From Oreohelix idahoensis (taxonomy: Eukaryota > Mollusca > Gastropoda > Stylommatophora > Oreohelicidae), in NCBI GenBank assembly GCA_024509875.1, contig JAMPIV010019839.1:124001-188000 (forward strand): 64,000 bases of DNA, read 5' to 3'. Positions 56,280-64,000 of this stretch are shown in pieces. The notes under the pieces were generated by a model. The model was not told the DNA's origin. It did no database searches and saw only the letters and a list, made by a program, of their open reading frames with translations. The position numbers were made by a program, and so were the translations under genes. Numbering within the stretch: position 1 is the first letter of the stretch; each line of letters begins with the position of its first letter.

Positions 56280-56585
56280 TGTCAAGGATTGCCTCCCCTG
56301 CTTTGTAGTAGTGGTCCACCAGTGGCCAAAACTCAAGAGTATCTAAAATAGGTCATCAAAGGTTTCTACCTTCGCACAAGATTACTCTTGGCAGAGTTGT
56401 AGATAGAAGGGTAATGACGCTTCTATCCTAAGGGAGTTTCATAAGATATTTCCGAAGACAAGAACAATGCGGCATTGGCTGAGCAATTGTTAACTTATTA
56501 TCAATCCGCCGCCTTTTATGACGAATTAAGCAACGGTTATAGCCTGTACAAGCCCCCAGCTGGTGTAAATCCAGCAAAATTCCCT
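56280..56585 (-). repeat. R2 3' module, solo copy (minus)
   Basis: The minus strand matches the last 300 bp of R2: ...CCAAGAGTAATCTTGTGCGAAGGTAGA...CTCTTGAGTTTTGGCCACTG...GGACCACTACT...GGGGAGGCAAT. The other end carries the hairpin GCTGGATTTACACCAGC, also present at 62204-62513. Standing alone, it behaves as a mobile unit in its own right. Confidence 0.65.
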
Positions 56586-56609
56586 TTTACAAGAAGTAGC
56601 TCTATAGAA

Positions 56610-56852
<243 letters not shown>

Positions 56853-56854
<2 letters not shown>

Positions 56855-59471
56855 CTCAGCCTAGGCCGGTCCCAAGCCCGGCTGAAAAAGGAAGAGGGCG
56901 GCCTGAATGGAGGCCGTAAGGAGGCAGCCCCTCCACCATGCAAAGGCATAACAGGCCAATCACCTGTTTGCTTTAAATCATGATTAAGAGAACTACAAGA
57001 GAGAAAACCGGACTGATTCTAAAGGCGACGAACTGGAACGGACTACGACTTATGGAACTTGGAATACAAGAAGTATAAATGGGAAAGAAGAGGAGCTGGT
57101 GGAAGATATGAGGAAAGCAAAACTAGAAATCCTGGCTATAACTGAAACAAATAAAAAGGACAAGGAGTCATGGATCTCGATGGCAACACGCTGCTCTACA
57201 GTGGTGTACATATATCTGAAAGAGCTAAAGGGGGAGTGGGTTGCATTGTGACCAAAAACGAAAAAGATAGTATCAATTGATGGGACTTTGTCTCGGAGCG
57301 CATTATGATTGTAAAACTAAAAGAAGGAGAAACCATAGTCAACCTGGTCATAGTGTATGGGCCAAAAGAGGATGAGAGAGCAGAGGTCAAGGAGGAATTC
57401 TTCGAGCTGTTTCAGAGGACAGTGGATGACAGCCTTGATGAAGTTATCATGCTCGGAGATTTTAATGCCAGAGTTGGAAATGACCATGCTAGATGAGGGG
57501 GAGTTATCGGAAGATATGGAGAAGATACTCTCAATGACAATGGAAAGTGACTCCTTAGATTCTGCTGTGAGCAGAATCTGATCATTACAAACAAAAAGTT
57601 CCCCTATAAGCGCATACATGCATACACTAGATGTGAACCAATAAAGAATGAGAAGTCAGTGATCGACTATGCCATTGTTAGGAGGAGCTCATTCAAATAT
57701 GTCTGGGTTACTAGAGTCTAGAGGGGGCCAGCGATTGGAAGTGATCACTATCTGCTTACAATCAAAAGAACAACTGAAAGAGTTGCTTAGCCTAGGAACT
57801 GCCCAAAATCACGCAAGTACTAAGTAAACGAACGGGAGAAATGAGCATTAAGACCTACAAGCTGAGAGAGCCAGAAATTAAGACCAGACATCAGGGGCTT
57901 ATTACTGCAGCGGTGAGCAACACAGAAGAACCTGATGACTTTGAAACCCTCTGGCTTAAATTCAAGGACATCATAAAGACAGCTGCTGCAGAAGCATGTG
58001 GTGAAGTCCGACTTGGGAACAAGAGAAATAGGACACCTTGATGGACAGAGGAAGTGAAAGAGAAAATAAGAGAGAAGAAAAGGCATGGAAATACTTAGGA
58101 GCTAAAAACACAACAGGACAAACGGAGAAATATAGAGAATATGTGATACTCAGAACAGAAGCAAGGAACAAGGTGCTAGCAGCAAAACAGAAGTCCTGGG
58201 AAGAATTTGGAGAAAAGCTAGAAAAAGATGCGCAAGAAAACCAGGAATTGTTCTATAAGACCCTAAAGAACATGAGGAAGGAAAAACAATGCCCTCTCAA
58301 ATTTATAAAGGACAAGCAAGGCAAATTGCTTACTGCCCCAAAGGAAGTAATGGAAAGATGGAAAGAATATTTCTCAGAACTCCTGGATGGTGAGCAAGGT
58401 CAAGCATCAGAAATGATAACCACTAGCACAGAAGAGAAAGCCAATGATGGTGAAGATGACATAAAGATGGAAGAACTGAAGGCAGCACTGGAGAAAATCA
58501 AGATGGGCAAAGCAGCAGAGCATGATGGTATAACACCAGAAATGGTTAAGTACATGGGAGCATCGGGCGACCTGTTTACTCTTAAGGGTACTACCGGCAG
58601 CGTGTTGCAACAAGACTATACCAATGGATTTGGGAAATTGCCATCATAACACCAATTTTCAAAAAGGGTGACAATCGACAGTGTGGAAACCATAGAGGCA
58701 TATCCCTTCTCAGTGTCCTTGGTAAAAATCTACTCTAGAATCCTAAAGCAGAAACTCCGACGCCTTGCTGAGCCACAATTGGATGAGGTCCAGTGCGGAT
58801 TCCGAGCAAACCGAAGTACTCAAGACCTAATCTTCACACTCAGACATCTGAGTGAAAAGGCTCTTGAGTATAAGAGTGAGATCCATCTTTGTTTCATAGA
58901 TCTGGAAAAGACGTTTGACAGGGTCCCCTGGAGCAAACTTTGGGACTGTTTGGCAAGGAAGAACAGTCCAGCACCTCTGATTCATGCTTTACAGAGCTTC
59001 TACAAGTCTTGCAGAAATTATGTGAGGACAGCAAACCATAATTCAGAGGAGTTCAGGACCACCACTGGTGTAAGACAAGGTGATCTCCTGTCACCTTATC
59101 TTTTCATACTCCTCATGGACGATGTCATCAAGGCATGAAAGAGAGAACAAGAAAGTATTCAGTGGGGTACTGGAAGATGAGACAAGTCTGTATTTCAGAG
59201 CTGGTATTTGCTGATGATGTTGCCCTGATTGCTAAAGAAAACAAAGATGGCTGTATACCGCTCCACCTATGTCCCAGTCTTGACATATTGATGTGAGTCA
59301 TGGGCAATGACTACAACCCATAAAAGCGAGATCTAAACCTCAGAAATGAGGTATCTGAGGAAGGTGGTTGAAGTAACAAGAAGAGACATGGTCCGCAACC
59401 AAGACGATACGTCAAGGCCTAAAATATCACCCCCTGCAGACCCAAGTAGAACAGTCCCAACAAAGATGGTG
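56853..59471 (+). mobile_element. LINE-3: internally deleted APE-type LINE
   Basis: A GC-rich 5' end with GGCCGGTCCCAAGCCCGG abuts the (TA)n tract. Endonuclease (about 57050-57780), linker (57841-58450) and RT (58450-59260) follow. After the active-site motif the sequence jumps to a much later part (VPVLTY.CESWAMTTTHKSEI). The LINE match stops at 59471, exactly where a possible inverted-repeat element begins. Confidence 0.8.
57050..59440 (+). pseudogene. LINE-3 endonuclease-reverse transcriptase, broken
   Basis: Motifs seen: ILAITETNKK (about 57130), IVNLVIVYGPKEDER (about 57335), EVIMLGDFNARVGND (about 57440), IKMGKAAEHDGITPEMVK (about 58498), QCGFRANRSTQDLIFTLR (about 58790), LCFIDLEKTFDRVPW (about 58890), TTTGVRQGDLLSPYLFILLMDD (RT block 5, about 59060-59125) and LVFADDVALIAKEN (about 59200-59245). 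Several hundred bases of RT thumb after the FADD motif are deleted. Many stops and frameshifts. Confidence 0.82.
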
Positions 59472-60517
59472 TAGCGAAAATCTGTGAAATAATCGCTAAA
59501 TTCAGTAAGATTTTAATCCTATAATAATAAATAAACCCGCCCGCAGGTGTCTGCTTAAAATCGTCTCTACGCCAGTATAGCGTGCCTTTTGTGCAGATGA
59601 AATGCTTATAAAACGATCCCGCCGTAAAATCTAACCCGCTTTCCTAGTTTCGGTTTTGAGACTTACAATTAACGATCTGCCAGAACTGTGACACCAACCT
59701 ATCGTCTGAATTAACGTACGATTTTAACTTTAACGCTCAAATTAGTAGTAACTCGGACATTTTCCAGTAGCAAGAACGAAACGATAGTAATAATTAACGC
59801 CAATACTACCAACGCTTGGCAAAAACCCCTCTTCGTTTTGCACGCGGGACTAATACTATAACCTCTCTGTTGGACAAGCCAGAATACATAAACACACAGA
59901 CAGTGTTCCATTCTCGCCGAGTAGTGTATTTCTGACGTAACACAACTAGTTGGTTTATTTGAATGAAAAAATTGATAGAAAAGGAGGGGGAAAGATGGCC
60001 GACTTTTGGAAAAGTTGAAATTGACGATTAACAGTGACAAAACTGAAAATCTAAACGACAAAGAATATAGCCATAAAAATCATATATAAAGATAGCTTAG
60101 GGTCCCCTGAAAAATAATATGTTTTAATATATATGGTAGTCTAATTATTAGCCAAGATATTGAAATAATACTATATGTCTACGAACGCTAAGACAGACGG
60201 ACTGTTGTTTTTGCTCATTTATCCATAACTAGTTGTATGCTTTTACATTTATAATAACTGAATCAACTAAGATTGTTATGTTTTAAAATAACTTGTAACA
60301 TATTTAATAATCTATTAGTTTTAACAGGTTAAAATAAATAGAATGATGGGGAATTTTAGATGAAAAATCAATATGTCTTCATAGAGACAGGATAGAGGGT
60401 TTATATTAAAGAATTTTTCTGTCCTTTTGATGGTGCCTTTTATAAGCACTTAGCTGGTATAAGTGAGTCCTGCAGCCGCGGTTTTCGTCGATTCTTTTGT
60501 GATGATGACTCTTCACA

Positions 60518-60617
60518 GTCTGATAGCTTAGTTCCTCGAACCGTATGATAGCTTAGTTCCTCGAACCGTGTGAGAGATTAGTACCACGATCCGCCTGATA
60601 GTCTAGTACCACGATCC
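60518..60617 (+). repeat. Four 25-bp tandem repeats
   Basis: Units at 60518, 60543, 60568 and 60593. The first two follow GTCTGATAGCTTAGTTCCTCG and the last two GCCTGATAGTCTAGTACCACG, so the array has two subtypes in order 1-1-2-2. Confidence 0.9.
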
Positions 60618-60687
60618 CAAAGTAACTTTTGGGGACACAATCTCCTGCACAGTTTAGAATGGCCACAGCACTTTATTAGATGCTTAT

Positions 60688-60791
60688 AATCACTTGCTCT
60701 TGGAAATTATAGTAATCCTCTTATGGCGGGTGTTCTGCGAATCACTTGGTCTGGGAAACTTTAGTAATCCTCTTATGACGGGTGATCTGAT
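60688..60791 (+). repeat. Two 52-bp tandem repeats
   Basis: AATCACTTG.TCT.GGAAA..T and AGTAATCCTCTTATG.CGGGT recur with a period of 52 bp (60688 and 60740). A looser duplication (GTATTTAAA.ATGCGGGTTTA) follows near 60812 and 60893. Confidence 0.85.
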
Positions 60792-61060
60792 TCCTTAGGT
60801 GTCCAGACTTCGTATTTAAAATGCGGGTTTACTTGTTTTGTGTCAAAGTTGCCAAAATATTTTTGTCCTTGTCCTTTTATGTTTACAGTCTCTGTATTTA
60901 AATATGCGGGTTTACTTTTAAGTTTTAAAGTAGCCCAAAAACTTCTGATCGGTCACTTATAAGTTAGGAATCCTTAGTCCGATCCTTCTCTTTCTGGCTC
61001 CACGGGAGTTGCTAATTTGACGATGCAATGCAGTCTGATTTGTGTCTCCGATTTTCGCTA

Positions 61061-62203
61061 GGTTATATCTCTCATTTCTTAGTTCAAATCCAAGATTGTG
61101 CTTCCGACGAATTTCCAATGAAAACCATTGTGTATTTCGGCTCTCAAATCAGTCCAATCGAAAGCTCTGGACAATGTAGGTAGAGGTGTTTAATTTAATT
61201 CTCCCCCGCGTTTTAAAATATTACATTTTAAAATTCCATCGCGTGACCTCTTTCAATATGTCGTAATGCTTCTGCCAACTCACAAACAAATATGTGAACT
61301 CATTTCCTGGCGTAATACTTTCCGCCAAGATTGCCTACCCACACAGATTATCGGCAATATTTATACCGAGAGGGTTCAGATGAAACGATTATCTAATTAT
61401 CACCGGTGTTTTCGCCCGTCTCTCACGCGGCTTACTTAGATTGCAATCTGGCTTTCCGTGCGTGTTATTGTGATACCACGTTGCACAAACAAATGACGTC
61501 TCTTTCAAAGGTGGCCAGACTGACGTACATGATAATCGTATTAACCTGATAATACTACGTTCACTTATCTGAAACGTAAACAGTCTGGGAGCGGTCACCG
61601 CAAGAATAATGAAGATGCATATAATATGCCAAATAATAGGACGATGAGTGAGAAAAATGAAGAAATGAAGTGATACTGCCAGAGTGGATGATAGTTATAA
61701 AAAGTGCCCGACTGATTTCGTCATAGGGACCATCAGCTGTACTACAAGTCTGTGGTTTGAAGCTTGAGATCAACCTTTGAAGATTCTTGCCTTGACAAGG
61801 AGGAGTTACTTCGCGACTAGACGGGAAACGTGCTCCTCACCACATAAACGAAATCTACAGAGAAGCAGCATCAACACACAGCATTTTGGCAAGTCCAATG
61901 TTTTTAAAGGTCAAAGCAACAGACTATATGCCAAAAAAACCGATAAAAATTTTAGGATGATAACAATCTTTTAAGAATTACCATTTCATATTTATTTACA
62001 AGTGTTAAATTATTTTGATTATAAAATTTGTATATGTTGATTTTGACAAATCCATAGTTGAATTAATCAATAAAGAGCGTAAGACACAAGTGTGAGTCCT
62101 GACTTTAAGATATATAAAGTTCTATCTACACCTGAAGAGCCAATAACTTTAATAATGATAATAATAACAATAATACCAATAACAATAATACTGATAAGAG
62201 AAA
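61061..62203. other. Unassigned interval
   Basis: No gene recognised; frames at 61389-61974 have no domain. An (AAT)n-like run lies at about 62150-62192. Confidence 0.3.
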
Positions 62204-62513
62204 TCTCGCTGGATTTACACCAGCTGGGGGCTTAACGAGCTAACGAATTAAAAGATAACCCGATCCTTTACAAAAGTTGACGGCAGATACTAAAGTTAAC
62301 ATTTGTTCAGCCTCTTGCAGCATTGTTATCGCTTTTCTGAATTTCTTGTGAACACACCCGTGAGGTAGAAGCATCATTATCCTTCTACCTACAACTCTGC
62401 CAAGAGTAATCTTGTGCGAAGGTAGACACCTTTGAAGACCCAAATTAAATACTCGTGAGTTGTGGCCACTGTTCGACCACTACTGCAGAGCTAAGGGGAA
62501 GCAATCAGTGACA
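62204..62513 (+). repeat. R2 3' module, solo copy (plus)
   Basis: Starts with the hairpin GCTGGATTTACACCAGC and ends GGGAAGCAATCAGTGACA. Shares CCAAGAGTAATCTTGTGCGA and GGTAGACACCTTTGAAG with 6580-6884 and 43180-43475. Confidence 0.65.
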
Positions 62514-62689
62514 AGAAGAGAGCCAGAGACAGGCATAAGAATCATAATGTACACAAAATAAACAGTTGGTGGAAGAAATGAAGGCTGCATGAAAACTAAC
62601 TCAAGGACAATGCTTCACAGAACACTGGAAAGGAAACAAGGGCAATAGCAGATGAGAAATAGTTTGTTTCTTTCCTCAACTGTAGAGGA

Positions 62690-62945
62690 CAACACTAATC
62701 AAAGAAAAATAACGATTTAGTTCCAGACACTTAGAGTAACACTGTTCATTTGTAATGTGTGCCCTCTTGTAAACTTCCTTTCTTTGGCAACGTGGCGAGA
62801 TAACCTTCCTCCCAGTTTGATGGTCTTTCGTTTCTTTGTCAGACTTAACCAAGTAATTTGTATAATATCTCTGTAGAGATGGCAATGTCTGCTTTGATGG
62901 CCTCACCTGGAAAGTCATCTGGGCCAGCAGCTGTTTGCATCTCTT
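62690..62945 (-). mobile_element. LINE-2 family RT fragment
   Basis: The minus strand reads AAGPDDFPGEAIKADIA, then EEGYLATLPKKGSLQEGTHY, across stops. This matches the start of the LINE-2 RT (GPDGIPAEAVKADI and KEGYLVKLPKK at 45700-45850). Short and decayed. Confidence 0.65.
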
Positions 62946-63146
62946 AAAAATATTTCGCTTTTCTTATATTTCTTATTTTGTTTTTCATAGTTAACTTGTA
63001 GCATCTGTTCTCAAATTTGGAGATTGAATATATTTAAATGTTCCATTTATCTCTTCCATTGCTCTTTCATGTCGCTATATATTTCTCTATTCGTGTTTTT
63101 CATTGCTAAGAATTCCCTGCAAGCTTCTTTGTACTTCAGTATCCTC

Positions 63147-63615
63147 TTCTTCTTTCATCCTTGGCCGCTAACTGACAAAGCAATCAGTGAACATCACACC
63201 TGGTGGCGTCTTGTAGGGCAGCAACAAACTGTCTCCACTTGGCTCGGTCTGCCGCCATCCTCTACGTGTTTTACCCAAGCTCTGGTTCATGCTTTGCATC
63301 TCTGCCTCCATAGTTCTCTGCCAGGTAGCTTTTGGTCGGCCTCGCTTTCGCTTTCCTTCTAGAGTGGTAGCATGGCGATTCTTGTGAGGATGTCAGGGTC
63401 TCTTCTGAAGATATGGCCAACTCAATTTCAGCGTCTATCTGCTATGATGGTGTGCTTGCCTTTTTGTTGGCTCTGAGTTAGCAGTTCTTGGTTGGTGATG
63501 GTGTTCGGCCAGAAAACTCGAAGAATTTTTCTTAAGCAGGTTGTGTGGAAAGAAGACAGTTTGGACATTTCCTTTTTTGCTACTCTCCAGTGTTCTGCGC
63601 CGTACAGAGTACATA
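63147..63615 (-). mobile_element. LINE-1 family 3'-end fragment
   Basis: Aligns with 7783-8245 in the same orientation over 460 bp: the C-terminal GH..R motif region and the GTGGCGTCTTGTAGGGC 3' stretch. 5'-truncated. The right edge at about 63615 ends in the stretch coding YGAEHW-like sequence. Confidence 0.75.
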
Positions 63616-63902
63616 AACAGATTCCTCAGATTCCCCCTGAGTGTAGGGTCCTCTGTCTCTCTTGATGACTCGTTAGTACTGTGACAGTTAGGAAATGCCC
63701 ACTATAAGAATTAGGTTCATAACGGAAAAAGATACAAGAAGATGGTCACAAGGTCTTTTACATTTAGATATGCACCCTAATATAACCGACGACCCGTCTG
63801 TCTAGGTTGAACGGAGCGCACATCGCCATAACGAGGCAAAACTGTTTTTAAAAAAAATAAACACAAGAAGATAATAAGACCAACGTAGAATGTTAATTAA
63901 TT
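63616..63902. other. Unassigned interval
   Basis: No gene or repeat recognised. Confidence 0.3.
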
Positions 63903-64000
63903 ATAATCCTAGAACAAGTTAGATAATAGCGAATATGACCAGATAATGCGAAATCTTCATAGTTTGAAGTCACAGAAAATAATCCTAGAACAAGTTAGAT
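63903..64000 (+). repeat. 22-bp direct repeat, period 76 bp, at the window edge
   Basis: ATAATCCTAGAACAAGTTAG at 63903 recurs at 63979 and is cut by the window end. It may be the start of a longer tandem array. Confidence 0.6.

Larger units (their letters stand above)
59472..61060. mobile_element. Candidate TIR element (non-autonomous DNA transposon)
   Basis: TAGCGAAAATC at 59472-59482 is answered by GATTTTCGCTA at 61050-61060, a perfect 11-bp inverted repeat with TA at both outer ends. LINE-3 similarity stops at the left end. There is no transposase inside, only short frames. It contains two sets of tandem repeats. Chance matching of 11 bp is possible, so this is tentative. Confidence 0.35.

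Overview
This is a stretch of eukaryotic, almost certainly invertebrate animal, chromosome made nearly entirely of transposable elements. I recognise no host protein-coding gene and no rRNA or functional tRNA gene. The element mix (APE-type LINEs of several families, a CR1/L2-like LINE with an SGNH-esterase ORF1, a ZMYM1-like hAT transposon, tRNA-derived SINE-like sequences, and a Ty3/Gypsy element with integrase ahead of reverse transcriptase) fits a marine invertebrate such as a mollusc. The species cannot be read from the sequence. Codon and base use give no sign of prokaryotic DNA.

Layout. 1-4.1 kb: a hAT transposon (161-3888, perfect 8-bp target duplication) sits inside an older minus-strand LINE 3' end. 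4.2-7.8 kb: LINE scraps, a dispersed repeat, and a 1.9-kb repeat whose copy at 42-43.5 kb lacks a 544-bp GT...AG segment. 7.8-11.2 kb: a decayed minus-strand LINE (LINE-1 here). 11.2-14.8 kb: simple repeats, a G-rich tract and LINE 3' ends. 14.8-42 kb: an old LTR of a related family that has taken two insertions. One is a 1.24-kb multimer of a 468-bp tRNA-like unit (15433-16675, 14-bp duplication). The other is a 23.6-kb tandem array of three Gypsy units sharing four LTRs (17371-41019) with one 5-bp duplication around the whole array. 42.1-43.5 kb: the intron-lacking repeat copy. 43.9-47.2 kb: a full-length plus-strand LINE (LINE-2) with an 11-bp duplication. 47.8-54.4 kb: a nearly full-length minus-strand CR1/L2-like LINE ending in a GAAC/GATA simple-repeat tail. 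54.4-64 kb: poly-C and (TA)n tracts, a third LINE (LINE-3), a possible terminal-inverted-repeat element, tandem repeats and further LINE pieces.

The Gypsy units carry gag, protease, integrase, reverse transcriptase and RNase H in that order. This is the Copia order on Gypsy-type domains, as in Gmr1-type elements. All three units share one in-frame TAA in the middle of reverse transcriptase.

Caution: nearly all other frame breaks in the window (hAT transposase, CR1 ORF1, Gypsy copies B and C) fall in homopolymer runs. Unpolished long-read assembly is therefore a serious alternative to true decay for those breaks.
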